Shown here: positions 47,816 through 60,037 of the stretch, in pieces
How positions within the stretch are numbered: the first letter of the stretch is position 1
Layout of the letters: the number at the start of each line of letters is the position of its first letter
From: Isoetes taiwanensis
Lineage: Eukaryota; Streptophyta; Lycopodiopsida; Isoetales; Isoetaceae
NCBI GenBank assembly: GCA_021234155.1
Contig: JAJEKV010000053.1
Location: forward strand, 7,393,424-7,457,423
Length of the DNA: 64,000 bases
Direction of reading: 5' to 3'
Notes under the pieces: model-generated
Told to the model about the DNA's origin: nothing
The model's database searches: none
What the model saw: the letters and a program-made list of their open reading frames with translations, nothing else
Program-made: the position numbers and the translations under genes

Positions 47816-48353
47816 TAACCAATAGTTACATCTGATCCAAAGCATCTCTTCCTCACCAAGATGTATAATGTGAAGGGCCATCCGAATGGATTGACATGCA
47901 CATATTTATAGCAGAATATGGCGTGTACTTAGACATCTCCCATACATCTTAAGTTGTGTCCTTAAGTTTCCAGCAGAGAAAGAACATACCTAAAACGGAA
48001 TTTGTGAGCAGCTTATTGCCGGACAGAGGTCACGCCTTCATCTGTGGCCGTTCCTTGATACCGGCCACGGTAGATGTCGATCATACATAACCCTAAAAGG
48101 TTAAAAGACAATTTTGAATAAACCATTACGTTATCTTTCTTGTATTTTTAATTATAATTTGGGAAAACAATACTCCTTATACCATTACCTCATATGTCCA
48201 TATTTTTCCAATCATGTTAGATAGAGTAATGGTTTTCAATTATTACTTCCATTATCTGAGATATCCTCATAATAATAAAAAAGCCTTCCTCCATCCGTTG
48301 TTTGGGGGGCAATTGCAAACCTAGATGTTAATGCAATTCATACAGCAAGGGGT

Positions 48354-48382
48354 GCAGGGCCTTGCTGTAGCAAAGGCCCTGC
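48354..48382. other. 3' UTR hairpin of the Penelope-like element, copy B
   Basis: gcagggcctt pairs with aaggccctgc across a short loop with an inner gct/agc pairing. It lies about 45 bp beyond the RT stop and is identical in copy A. A 3' stem-loop near the end of the RNA may serve RT recognition. Confidence 0.6.
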
Positions 48383-48423
48383 CCTCACAATATTTTAACA
48401 AGTAAGACATCTCCAGCACCTAT

Positions 48424-50475
48424 TTAGCCTTTTGCTATTTTCGCATTAAGTACACGTACCATGTCTCCAAAGTTGTACAGAAGACCAGGGAAGTGTTCTT
48501 TCTGCAGATATCTTGAGACAGTTCTGCAGACCTCTTTTTCACCAAAACCATTGTCAGCAAATGTCATTATCAGGTTGTATATATCTTCGGCTGCACCAGC
48601 ATGATCAGAGTGTGCATAAAGATAGGGCATGATTTGTGAGATTATTACTTTAAGAGCCTGCCAGTATGGTCTGCAGCTATCTGCTTTGATAAACTTGTAA
48701 ACTTGGAAAGGTAGATTAACTCTTTTATCATACCTGGAGATGGAGTAAAGCCCCTATTCTTATCTTCAACTTTAATAGTGATGTTGAGAAAGTTTGCTAT
48801 GTAACCATACTTCACATTGTCAGCAACCCTATAAATAGTTTCATCCTTAATGCCGAGATGTTTCATGTTGTAAACTGTAAGTTCCCCGTCTGCCAAGAAG
48901 AAGTTTTCAATATTATTAGCATTGATAACATTGAGGTCATCAATGTATCTGGCTGCATAGTCGAACTTTTTAATGTCCAGAAACCTTCCATAATGAGCAA
49001 GTTTTAACATGAATTTTAACTCATGCCAGGCCAGGTACAGATTGCACCAAGCTGGGCTACATGAGAATCCCATGGGAATGCCTTTTTTCTGTCTCCATAT
49101 ATCATTACCTGATTGGAGGTAGCAGTGGGTCAGGAGCCATGCATTTATTTCATTGAAGTCATCTTTCTTCACAATGGACCAGCATGTTTTTTCAATATCC
49201 TTTTTAATGTGTCTTTCCCATTTAATTTTGAAGTCTCCATCTTTTTTTTTTATTAACATGTGCAAACTACGTTGATCCAGTCTCATATGTTCCCATACTA
49301 ATTCACTGATGTCATTAAGGATTTCAATGATCCCTTCTTCTCCATAAAGAGGTATATTCTCATAACACTTTGTGATGTCAGCCGAGAATACATTATCAAT
49401 CCTGCATGGAAGGTTCAGGATTACATCATAGGAAGAATTTACTATCCATGATGCATTAATTTTGCCTTTGTAGAATAGTCCAGAGGGTGCAAAGGAGTCT
49501 CATTTGCAAAGTAGAGGCCAGATCTCCAAGAAGTTGTTGAGTATGGCAGTGATCCATTGTGCCATCTCTGAAAAGATGGATTCAAATGCATTAGTTAACC
49601 ATCTGTATTCCGATTTGTGTGCTTTGAAACTTGCCATCAGATATGGGAGTTTATTATGGCAGCATTTTGCATTTGTTAACATCTTCTGAATGTCTTCCTT
49701 ACATTGCATCTTGATGCTATCAGGTTCATCTGCTATTTTCTCAAAGTCATCCCCATTCATTCTTTTTCTGGCCATATCTAGAATATGTTCTTGGCAAATG
49801 AACACTGGATTGTTACCAGCTTTGTCAAGCCCAGAAATGTATAAATTGTGTATCAACCATTCCAGGTTTTTACAAACCTCAGGATCATTCCACAGAAATC
49901 TTCTAATTGGTAGATCTCTCCTGATTTCTACAACTTCCATGTGTGCATATTTCATCAGTAATGAAGTAATGTTTTCCTTATCTGAGTCAGTCAGGTCCAA
50001 AGTATCATATTTATGAACCTCCCAAAATTGCTGGCATAGCATAGCAAAATCCTCCATAAAACTTTGCACACTAAAGCTGCAATTAGGGATATGATTGAGC
50101 CCCTTGGCAAACGCCATTCTTAATTTTTTGCAATGGATAACTCCCAGATCTGTAGTTCTCACATGACCTATATTAGGGTCAATGTATTTTGCAAGAAATG
50201 GATTGCAAAGACGGGCATTTTATATTTTTGTTTTCAAAGAAATATAGAGTAAGGTTTATGTACTGGCCCTTTATCCGCCCAATGTATCTCCAGGCAAATG
50301 TAGTTTTATCAACCAAATCCAGCCCACTGTCCTGGAGTGCTTCCCCAATGACTGTGTAAAATATTTTTCTGACATCCATTTTTTCCAAGGATTTAGACAG
50401 GAAAGTAAGATGTACTATTCTCTTGTCCTTTGATTCTTTGTTAGACTTCAAGTGTCTTTTTCTGTTGATATCCAT
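48424..50475 (-). pseudogene. Penelope-like reverse transcriptase, copy B (frameshifted)
   Basis: Same protein as copy A at about 98-99% identity, but broken near 50200 (a gcagca to gcaaaga type difference), 49500, 49250 and 48740. The palm motifs remain: KKGIPMGFSCSPAW and ARYIDDLNVINA. Some breaks lie at CAG/CTG sites or homopolymers where copy A is clean, so sequencing error is a real alternative to decay. Confidence 0.85.
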
Positions 50476-50692
50476 GGTGATGACTCTGGTATGTGCATTA
50501 TTTTCCTACATGAACAGAATAGTTAGTAAAACGTGCTATATTAGCTAAACTGAAACAAATTAAGCTATAAGCCAAAAAGATGTCTTTATATCAGTATTGT
50601 CAAAAAAGTTTTACAATATGGCATGAGCTTAGAAGCTCTATTATATCAAAGCAAATGCTATATGGTGACTAATGTCACACTGTTTCATTTTC

Positions 50693-52210
50693 TCACTGAG
50701 TCTGTTCAACTTGTTCAATATCAGGGGGTGTATTGTCATCCAGAGATATAACTTTATTGCCACCTTTGATGATAGTATCACTGTCGGAGCTAGCAGCAAC
50801 CTGTGCAGTATTACATTTAGCCAAAGTAGGGTCCACGGTAATTCTGGGCGCCATTTTGAAAACCACTTTAGGAGCAGGTTTAGTATTCCTGCTTTTGATA
50901 TTAGTCTTCTTATACATAGAGTTTCTATTAGTGAAATCTGAACTTTCCAGCAGAAATGAGATAGGTTTCACTGTTTTTTCAACTATGTCCGCCATCCTTG
51001 AGTTCCCATAGAGGGCTTTCAGATTGGTATCAGAGTTATCAGCATATATCATGGTCATTTCCACCATAGTTTTTCTGACTTCCAGATAAGCCAAATGTGC
51101 AATAACAGCAGGTTTTAGTACATTATTAAGGAGTTTAGTGATGATCACCATTTTCTCAATAGGGGAAGTCTCTTCATAAACTGACTCCATATGGTTTAAT
51201 AAGTACCAGATTGCCTGGTCAAACCAAATAATGCCAAAAGATCTGCGCATGTAGATTTTTGTTCTTGAAGCATTTGCACTTGAAATATGGCCCATGAGTA
51301 CGCCACATCCTTTTGAGGAAAAAATCATCTCTTGTTTCCCCGGGGAAGGCCATGTGGCCCTTCTGGCACAGTTGAATAGTAGGGTCCTTGTTGCATACTT
51401 CATCAAGAAAGGTCATATCAAACGGGAGCCTGTGGTTAATATAAGTAAAGATTTTCTCCAACTTTATCAAGTAGCTTGTTTTAGCCTTGCTGATTTCATC
51501 TTTAGTGATCCCCGCTAATGCAATCCAAGTGTCGAGTTGATTGGGGCTAGGGCAATCAAATTTTGACTTTTCCAAATAGCGTGGTCATAGCCAAGAGCCT
51601 AGACATTCAACATTGTTCAATAATGATTGGGAAACAGGAGGAATTTCCTAATGTGAGATTAGGCACCTCTTCCAGAGTGCCTTGGCTATCTTGAGGATTT
51701 TCAGAGGTATTAGCCAGCTGGTCACCAATAAAGAGATCTTTATCAGAGAAAAGACATTCAGATCCTTCTGTTTCATTGTTATCCCTCATTAGCGTATCGA
51801 AATGAGTTAGGGATACCATTACCCTTCTCTAAGGCAGTAAGACCTTTCATAAAATTACGAGCAATGTCATCCTCTTGGCATGTTCTCTGATATAGGATAC
51901 TATTGATGTTGTTATAGACTTCCAGGATAGCCCCTTTGCACTTATTGTATTCGAAATTTGCTTTCTTCAGAAAGGAGAATAACTTGAACCAGCCGTTGAA
52001 GCCCAACCAAGTGACTGGGGATCTTGTTTTGTCCACCAGGTTGCATTCTTTGAAAGTGATATACTCATGAATTTCTTTGTTTCTAATGCAGGCCAAAATG
52101 GTCTGCACTGCAATATTGGGGCTCTCAATGCCACACTCATTATACTTGAAGAGTACTAGCTCCTTGATCCAATGATCACTAGCTTCAATTTCAGTTATCT
52201 TTGGAAGTTC
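50693..52210 (-). pseudogene. Penelope ORF1, exon 2, copy B (frameshifted)
   Basis: Same blocks as copy A. The long open parts are 51779-52108, 51219-51575 and 50693-51406. The last includes YLEVRKTMVEMTMIYADNSD and the acidic end. Breaks near 51790 and 51590 coincide with 'agcgtatcg'/'agcagaatg' and 'agagcc'/'agcagc' differences between copies. Confidence 0.6.
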
Positions 52211-53597
52211 CTGAAAAATTATTCATATAATTAGCATTCTACAAATCCTGTAAGAATATAACTTTATCTTGGTCTCTAGTAAAACTAGAAAGCTGAGTCT
52301 AAGATAAAAACCTTTATACAACTGTTTCCAGATTCCCAAACTTAAAAATTCTTACGTAAAAATTAAGTTCCAGCAATTTTTGCCCTAGAAAATCTCCACA
52401 GACAAATTTCCTAGGCCAAAGATAAAGTTAGATTAAAACTCCAGATATTGGATAAATTCAAAGATACACATATTTCCAAAAAATCAAATTGTTTAACCAT
52501 TAAACCTTATGATTGTATCCAATGAGGTATCCCATCGAATGTATACATAGGTTCCAAACTGCACATGTTTACAAAGACTTTCTTTCATACATTGAATTTC
52601 TCCTTATGGAACATGCTTACTTGATAGCTTGTAGATTGAACCATAGCTTAAGTAGAAGTAGAAACATCAAAGCATGGAACAAGAAAACACGGTTACCCGC
52701 AGCTAAATAGCCAAAGATTAGCTGTGGTAGGGTAATTAAGGCGTAACCATTGTGTAAGCTATAGGTTTTCTTGGGTTTATCCCTTTACCATGCCACAATG
52801 TATTAAAACATAATGCGGCATGTGAATAGTTCCAAGTTCTACCGGTATTAAAAAAAAAGTGAGGCAAGATTTAGTTATATTTCCAGATCCTTCATGCTCG
52901 GATGCTCCCTTACCTTAGAGCCATCGTGAGTTTTACTTGAAGTTACCCATGTACTTACTTCATGATTGCCATTAGTTTATGGCCAGCCCCTTGTGCTGTG
53001 TTGCTCAACTAAAAATCAAATTACTCGCAGTAAATCCAGACCTCTGTCCATTAAACACCATCACATGGAATTTACTTATTTAGTCCAGTGGTATATTCTG
53101 CTAGACCATTTACCTATTATTTTACCAAGGCTTATCTAACCTTAGCTATTTCTATATATGCAACAACATGGATCATTTAACCTTGCGCATTTATCCTATC
53201 GAAGTGATACGAGCAGGTTTATATCATCTAATCAATCTCATGCCAGATCATAGTCCATATAATGGGTTAACACCTGCCAGACGTATGTAACTTGAACCGG
53301 TCAGACAAACATGAGATCTTCTTCATAATTAGGAATAAAAACTTAATCAAATGCAAGTTAAAGAATGCATTATTAGGCTCAATACCTTTTGTTACCTAAA
53401 AACCCTTTGGATTATTCAGATCTGGACAATTTTAAGCGATTGTAGACTGCAGCTTTTCATGGTCATATACCAGATCCAGTTAAAGCAGAATGTAAGATGA
53501 TAGAAATATTTCATGCTTTGTTCATTTTCATAAGCAGATCACTAGATCTAAGTCTATATTACTCATTAAGTATAAATAAAAGGAAGAAACCCAAAAC

Positions 53598-53930
53598 CTG
53601 AATGGTCTTCGATTTTTGGAGAGCTCCCAATTGTAAAGATGAGTTGGTTGGTGCCTTCATAGGATCTGGTTCTTTGTGAGAAGTCTCAACCTCTTTGATT
53701 GCAGCCTCTTGCACAGTGTTTTCAGCAGCTTTGGTGCTAGCATTCCCTTCCTTGATGTTGGTATTACTAACATCATTTCTAGAGATTGAAGAACTCTTAC
53801 TGTTATTCTGCCCAGGGCCTTTGGCTGCTCTTCTAAAATCGAACAATTTCTTGTTCTTTGGCCCTGCTTCCCTTTCAAACTCCAGCCTCTTCCTAGTAGC
53901 CATGTTTAAATCACCCTTCTTTCTACCCAT
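53598..53930 (-). CDS. Penelope ORF1, exon 1, copy B
   Basis: 333 bp from the ATG at 53930 to the CAG|GTTTTG donor, exactly 111 codons, so exon 2 continues in phase 0 at 52210. Composition as in copy A: basic N-terminus, RRAAKGPGQNN, then Ser/Asn/Thr-rich. It lies immediately 3' of the copy A RT, reflecting the tandem junction near 54386. Confidence 0.65.
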
Positions 53931-54466
53931 TAACCAATAGTTACATCTGATCCAGCATCTCTTCCTCACCAAGATGTATAGCGGGAAGGGCCATCCGAAT
54001 GGATTGACATGCACATATTTATAGCGTAATATGGCGTGTACTTAGACATCTCCCATACATCTTAAGTTGTGTCCTTAAGTTTCCAGCAGAGAAAGAACAT
54101 ACCTAAAACGGAATTTGTGAGCAGCTTATTGCCGGACAGAGGTCACGCCTTCATCTGTGGCCGTTCCTTGATACCGGCCACGGTAGATGTCGATCATACA
54201 TAACCCTAAAAGGTTAAAAGACAATTTTGAATAAACCATTACGTTATCTTTCTTGTATTTTTAATTATAATTTGGGAAAACAATACTCCTTATACCATTA
54301 CCTCATATGTCCATATTTTTCCAATCATGTTAGATAGAGTAATGGTTTTCAATTATTACTTCCATTATCTGAGATATCCTCATAATAATAAAAAAGCCTT
54401 CCTCCATCCGTTGTTTGGGGGGCAATTGCAAACCTAGATGTTAATGCAATTCATACAGCAAGGGGT

Positions 54467-54495
54467 GCAGGGCCTTGCTGTAGCAAAGGCCCTGC
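54467..54495. other. 3' UTR hairpin of the Penelope-like element, copy A
   Basis: Identical 10-bp stem and loop to that at 48354-48382, about 40 bp past the copy A RT stop. Confidence 0.6.
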
Positions 54496-54536
54496 CCTCA
54501 CAATATTTTAACAAGTAAGACATCTCCAGCACCTAT

Positions 54537-56585
54537 TTAGCCTTTTGCTATTTTCGCATTAAGTACACGTACCATGTCTCCAAAGTTGTACAGAAGACCA
54601 GGGAAGTGTTCTTTCTGCAGATATCTTGAGACAGTTCTGCAGACCTCTTTTTCACCAAAACCATTGTCAGCAAATGTCATTATCAGGTTGTATATATCTT
54701 CGGCTGCACCAGCATGATCAGAGTGTGCATAAAGATAGGGCATGATTTGTGAGATTATTACTTTAAGAGCCTGCCAGTATGGTCTGCAGCTATCTGCTTT
54801 GATAAACTTGTAAACTTGGAAGGGTAGATTAACTCTTTTATCATACCTGGAGATGGAGTAAAGCCCCCTATTCTTATCTTCAACTTTAATAGTGATGTTG
54901 AGAAAGTTTGCTATGTAACCATACTTCACATTGTCAGCAACCCTATAAATAGTTTCATCCTTAATGCCGAGATGTTTCATGTTGTAAACTGTAAGTTCCG
55001 GCCCCGCCAAGAAGAAGTTTTCAATATTATTAGCATTGATAACATTGAGGTCATCAATGTATCTGGCTGCATAGTCGAACTTTTTAATGTCCAGAAACCT
55101 TCCATAATGAGCAAGTTTTAACATGAATTTTAACTCATGCCAGGCCAGGTACAGATTGCACCAAGCTGGGCTACATGAGAATCCCATGGGAATGCCTTTT
55201 TTCTGTCTCCATATATCATTACCTGATTGGAGGTAGCAGTGGGTCAGGAGCCATGCATTTATTTCATTGAAGTCATCTTTCTTCACAATGGACCAGCATG
55301 TTTTTTCAATATCCTTTTTAATGTGTCTTTCCCATTTAATTTTGAAGTCTCCATCTTTTTCTTTTATTAACATGTGCAGCTTCTGTTGATCCAGTCTCAT
55401 ATGTTCCCATACTAATTCACTGATGTCATTAAGGATTTCAATGATCCCTTCTTCTCCATAAAGAGGTATATTCTCATAACACTTTGTGATGTCAGCCGAG
55501 AATACATTATCAATCCTGCATGGAAGGTTCAGGATTACATCATAGGAAGAATTTACTATCCATGATGCATTAATTTTGCCTTTGTAGAATAGTCTGTAGG
55601 GTGCAGTGAGTCTGTTGCAAAGTAGAGGCCAGATCTCCAAGAAGTTGTTGAATATGGCAGTGATCCATTGTGCCATCTCTGAAAAGATGGATTCAAATGC
55701 ATTAGTTAACCATCTATATTCCGATTTGTGTGCTTTGAAACTTGCCATCAGATATGGGAGTTTATTATGGCAGCATTTTGCATTTGTTAACATCTTCTGA
55801 ATGTCTTCCTTACATTGCATCTTGATGCTATCAGGTTCATCTGCTATTTTCTCAAAGTCATCCCCATTCATTCTTTTTCTGGCCATATCTAGAATATGTT
55901 CTTGGCAAATGAACACTGGATTGTTACCAGCTTTGTCAAGCCCAGAAATGTATAAATTGTGTATCAACCATTCCAGGTTTTTACAAACCTCATGATCATT
56001 CCACAGAAATCTTCTAATTGGTAGATCTCTCCTGATTTCTACAACTTCCATGTGTGCATATTTCATCAGTAATGAAGTAATGTTTTCCTTATCTGAGTCA
56101 GTCAGGTCCAAAGTATCATATTTATGAACCTCCCAAAATTGCTGGCATAGCATAGCAAAATCCTCCATAAAACTTTGCACACTAAAGCTGCAATCAGGGA
56201 TATGATTGAGCCCCTTGGCAAACGCCATTCTTAATTTTTTGCAATGGATAACTCCCAGATCTGTAGTTCTCACATGACCTATATTAGGGTCAATGTATTT
56301 TGCAAGAAATGGATTGCAGCACGGGCATTTTATATTTTTGTTTTCAGCAAATATAGAGTAAGGTTTATATACTCTGTCCTTTATCTGCCCAATGTATCTC
56401 CAGGCAAATGTAGTTTTATCAACCAAATCCAGCCCACTGTCCTGGAGTGCTTCCCCAATGACTGTGTAAAATATTTTTCTGACATCCATTTTTTCCAAGG
56501 ATTTAGACAGGAAAGTAAGATGTACTATTCTCTTGTCCTTTGATTCTTTGTTAGACTTCAAGTGTCTTTTTCTGTTGATATCCAT
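54537..56585 (-). CDS. Penelope-like reverse transcriptase, copy A (682 aa, intact)
   Basis: The frame opens at an ATG at 56585, with a TACTAAC branch-like site and a TGTAG acceptor at 56616 just upstream, so it is probably an exon. Residues 84-91 contain a CPCC cluster. AFAKGLNHIP (121-130) and LPYLMASFKAHKSEYRWLTN (276-295) are the Penelope-type N-terminal RT motifs. Motif A is FSADITKCYENIP with catalytic Asp365. Motif B is KKGIPMGFSCSPAWCNLYLA (462-481). Motif C is YIDDLNVI with Asp511/Asp512. A long insertion separates A and B. The C-terminus has no endonuclease. This group is the closest relative of telomerase reverse transcriptase. All catalytic residues are present, so this copy could be functional. 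Confidence 0.85.
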   Translation of the reverse strand: MDINRKRHLKSNKESKDKRIVHLTFLSKSLEKMDVRKIFYTVIGEALQDSGLDLVDKTTFAWRYIGQIKDRVYKPYSIFAENKNIKCPCCNPFLAKYIDPNIGHVRTTDLGVIHCKKLRMAFAKGLNHIPDCSFSVQSFMEDFAMLCQQFWEVHKYDTLDLTDSDKENITSLLMKYAHMEVVEIRRDLPIRRFLWNDHEVCKNLEWLIHNLYISGLDKAGNNPVFICQEHILDMARKRMNGDDFEKIADEPDSIKMQCKEDIQKMLTNAKCCHNKLPYLMASFKAHKSEYRWLTNAFESIFSEMAQWITAIFNNFLEIWPLLCNRLTAPYRLFYKGKINASWIVNSSYDVILNLPCRIDNVFSADITKCYENIPLYGEEGIIEILNDISELVWEHMRLDQQKLHMLIKEKDGDFKIKWERHIKKDIEKTCWSIVKKDDFNEINAWLLTHCYLQSGNDIWRQKKGIPMGFSCSPAWCNLYLAWHELKFMLKLAHYGRFLDIKKFDYAARYIDDLNVINANNIENFFLAGPELTVYNMKHLGIKDETIYRVADNVKYGYIANFLNITIKVEDKNRGLYSISRYDKRVNLPFQVYKFIKADSCRPYWQALKVIISQIMPYLYAHSDHAGAAEDIYNLIMTFADNGFGEKEVCRTVSRYLQKEHFPGLLYNFGDMVRVLNAKIAKG

Positions 56586-56802
56586 GGTGATGACTCTGGT
56601 ATGTGCATTATTTTCCTACATGAACAGAATAGTTAGTAAAACGTGCTATATTAGCTAAACTGAAACAAATTAAGCTATAAGCCAAAAAGATGTCTTTATA
56701 TCAGTATTGTCAAAAAAGTTTTACAATATGGCATGAGCTTAGAAGCTCTATTATATCAAAGCAAATGCTATATGGTGACTAATGTCACACTGTTTCATTT
56801 TC

Positions 56803-58313
56803 TCACTGAGTCTGTTCAACTTGTTCAATATCAGGGGGTGTATTGTCATCCAGAGATATAACTTTATTGCCACCTTTGATGATAGTATCCTTTTGAGCTA
56901 GCAAAGAACTCCAGGCAAGATTACATTTAGCCAAAGTAGGGTCCACGTAATTTCGGGCCATTTTGAAAACCACTTTAGGAGCAGGTTTAGTATTCCTGCT
57001 TTTGATATTAGTCTTCTTATACATAGAGTTTCTATTAGTGAAATCTGAACTTTCCAGCAGAAATGAGATAGGTTTCACTGGTTTTTCAACTATGTCCGCC
57101 ATCCTTGAGTTCCCATAGAGGGCTTTCAGATTGGTATCGAGTTATCAAAGATATATCATGGTCATTTCCACCATAGTTTTTTTCGACTTCCGGATAAGCC
57201 AAATGTGCAATAACAAAGAGGTTTTAGTACATTATTAAGGAGTTTAGTGATGATCACCATTTTCTCAATAGGGGAAGTCTCTTCATAAACCGACTCCATA
57301 TGGTTTAATAAGTACCCATTGCCTGGTCAAACCAAATAATGCCGCATCTGCATGTAGATTTTTTGTTCTTGAAGCATTTGCACTTGAAATATGGCCCATG
57401 AGTACGCCACATCCTTTTGAGGAAAAAATCATCTCTTGTTTCCCCGGGGAAGGCCATGTGGCCCTTCTGGCACAGTTGAATAGTAGGGTCCTTGTTGCAT
57501 ACTTCATCAAGAAAGGTCATATCAAACGGGAGCCCAGGGTTAATATAAGTAAAGATTTTCTCCAACTTTCTTTGTAGCTTGTTTTAGCCTTGCTGATTTC
57601 ATCTTTAGTGATCCCTGCTAATGCAATCCAAGTGTCAGAGTTGATTGGGGCTAGGGCACCGAAATTTTGACTTTTCCAAATAGCGTGGTCATAGCCAGCA
57701 GCTAGACATTCAACAGATTGTTCAATAATGATTGGGAAACAGGAGGAATTTCCTAATGTGAGATTAGGCACCTCTTCCAGAGTGCCTTGGCTATCTTGAG
57801 GATTTTCAGAGGTATTAGCCAGCTGGTCACCAATAAAGAGATCTTTATCAGAGAAAAGACATTCAGATCCTTCTGTTTCATTGTTATCCTCATTAGCAGA
57901 ATGAAATGAGTTAGGGATACCATTACCCTTCTCTAAGGCAGTAAGACCTTTCATAAAATTACGAGCAATGTCATCCTCTTGGCATGTTCTCTGATATAGG
58001 ATACTATTGATGTTGTTATAGACTTCCAGGATAGCCCCTTTGCACTTATTGTATTCGAAATTTGCTTTCTTCAGAAAGGAGAATAACTTGAACCAGCCGT
58101 TGAAGCCCAACCAAGGATTTGGGGATCTTGTTTTGTCCACTGGTTGCATTCTTTGAAAGTGATATACTCATGAATTTCTTTGTTTCTAATGCAGGCCAAA
58201 ATGGTCTGCACTGCAATATTGGGGCTCTCAATGCCACACTCATTATACTTGAAGAGTACTAGCTCCTTGATCCAATGATCACTAGCTTCAATTTCAGTTA
58301 TCTTTGGAAGTTC
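56803..58313 (-). pseudogene. Penelope ORF1, exon 2, copy A (frameshifted)
   Basis: Begins after a TTTTTCAG acceptor with ELPKITEIEASDHWIKELV, in phase 0 with exon 1. Recognisable blocks are NPWLGFNGWFKLFSFLKKAN, an acidic middle, DTWIALAGITKDEISKAKTS, MAFPGETRDDFFLKRMWRTH with a Cys-rich KCKCFKNK, and an acidic end DDNTPPDIEQVEQTQ. I do not recognise the fold. The position upstream of RT suggests a nucleic-acid-binding ORF1. Several frameshifts differ from those of copy B, so the ancestral frame was continuous. Confidence 0.6.
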
Positions 58314-59703
58314 CTGAAAAAATATTCATATAATTAGCATTCTACAAATCCTGTAAGAATATAACTTTATCTTGGTCTCTAGTAAAACTAGAAAGCTGAG
58401 TCTAAGATAAAAAAACCTTTATACAATCTGTTTCCAGATTCCCAAACTTAAAAATTCTTACAGAAAAATTAAGTCTGCAATTTGCAGCCCTAGAAAATCT
58501 ACAGGACAAATTTCCTAGGCCAAAGATAAAGTTAGATTAAAACTCCAGATATTGGATAAATTCAAAGGTACACATATTTCCAAAAAATCAAATTGTTTAA
58601 CCATTAAACCTTATGATTGTATCCAATGAGGTATCCCATCGAATGTATACATAGGTTCCAAACTGTACATGTTTACAGCAGCTTTCATACATTGAATTTC
58701 TCCTTATGGAACATGCTTACTTGATAGCTTGTAGATTGAACCATAGCTTAAGTAGAAGTAGAAACATCAAAGCATGGAACAAGAAAACCTGGTTACCTGC
58801 AGTTAAACAGCCAAAGATTAGCCAGGGTAGGGTAATTAAGGCAGAACTGACAGGTAAGCTATAGGTTTTCTTGGGTTTATCCCCTTTACCATGCCACAAT
58901 ATATTAAAACATAACTGTGCACGTGAATAGTTCCAAGTTCTACTGGTATTAAAAACAGTGAGGCAAGATTTAGTTATATTTCCAGATCCTTCATGCTCAG
59001 ATGCTCCCTTACCTTAGAGCCATCGTGAGTTTTTACTTGAAGTTACCCATGTACTTACTTCATGATTGCCATTAGTTTATGGCCAGCCCCTTGTGCTGTG
59101 CTGCTCAACTAAAAATCAAATTACTCGCAGTAAATCCAGACCTCTGTCCATTAAACACCATCACATGGAATTTACTTATTTAGTCCAGTGGTATATTCTG
59201 CTAGACCATTTACCTATTATTTTACCAAGGCTTATCTAACCTTAGCTATTTCTATATATGCAACAACATGGATCATTTAACCTTGCGCATTTATCCTATC
59301 GAAGTGATACGAGCAGGTTTATATCATCTAATCAATCTCATGCCAGATCATAGTCCATATAATGGGTTAACACCTGCCAGACGTATGTAACTTGAACCGG
59401 TCAGACAAACATGAGATCTTCTTCATAATTAGGAATAAAAACTTAATCAAATGCAAGTTAAAGAATGCATTATTAGGCTCAATACCTTTTGTTACCTAAA
59501 AACCCTTTGGATTATTCAGATCTGGACAATTTTAAGCGACAAGTTTGTAGACTGCAGCTTTTCATGGTCATATACCAGATCCAGTTAAAGCAGAATGTAA
59601 GATGACAGAAATATTTCATGCTTTGTTCATTTTCATAAGCAGATCACTAGATCTAAGTCTATATTACTCATTAAGTATAAATAAAAGGAAGAAACCCAAA
59701 AAC
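58314..59703 (-). other. Intron in Penelope ORF1 (copy A, 1390 bp; copy B 52211-53597)
   Basis: GT at 59703-59702 and AG at 58316-58314 border a non-coding stretch present in both full copies at the same place, with phase 0 kept. Non-coding character is supported by dense stops and indels between copies. The sequence shows no second gene inside. Confidence 0.6.
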
Positions 59704-60037
59704 CTGAATGGTCTTGATTTTTGGAGAGCTCCCAATTGTAAAGATGAGTTGGTTGGTGCCTTCATAGGATCACGGTTCTTTGTGAGAAGTCTCAACCTCT
59801 TTGATTGCAGACCTCTTGCACGGTGTTTTCAGCAGCTTTGGTGCTAGCATTCCCTTCCTTGATGTTGGTATTACTAACATCATTTCCAGAGATTGAAGAA
59901 CTCTTACTGTTATTCTGCCCAGGGCCTTTGGCTGCTCTTCTAAAATCGAACAATTTCTTGTTCTTTGGCCCTGCTTCCCTTTCAAACTCCAGCCTCTTCC
60001 TAGTAGCCATGTTTAAATCACCCTTCTTTCTACCCAT
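59704..60037 (-). CDS. Penelope ORF1, exon 1, copy A
   Basis: Starts at the ATG at 60037 (MGRKKGDLNMATRKRLEFER) and encodes a basic then Ser/Asn/Lys-rich segment, probably RNA-binding and disordered. It ends at CAG|GTTTTT (59704/59703). This copy has an extra base near 59812 ('cagacc' for 'cagcc'); the other copies read through. The matching exon 2 begins at 58313 in the next unit. Confidence 0.6.

Noticed and set aside
50672..51518. Plus-strand ORFs opposite Penelope ORF1
   Set aside because: They are antisense shadows of the conserved minus-strand frame, and the same shadows recur in the other copy.
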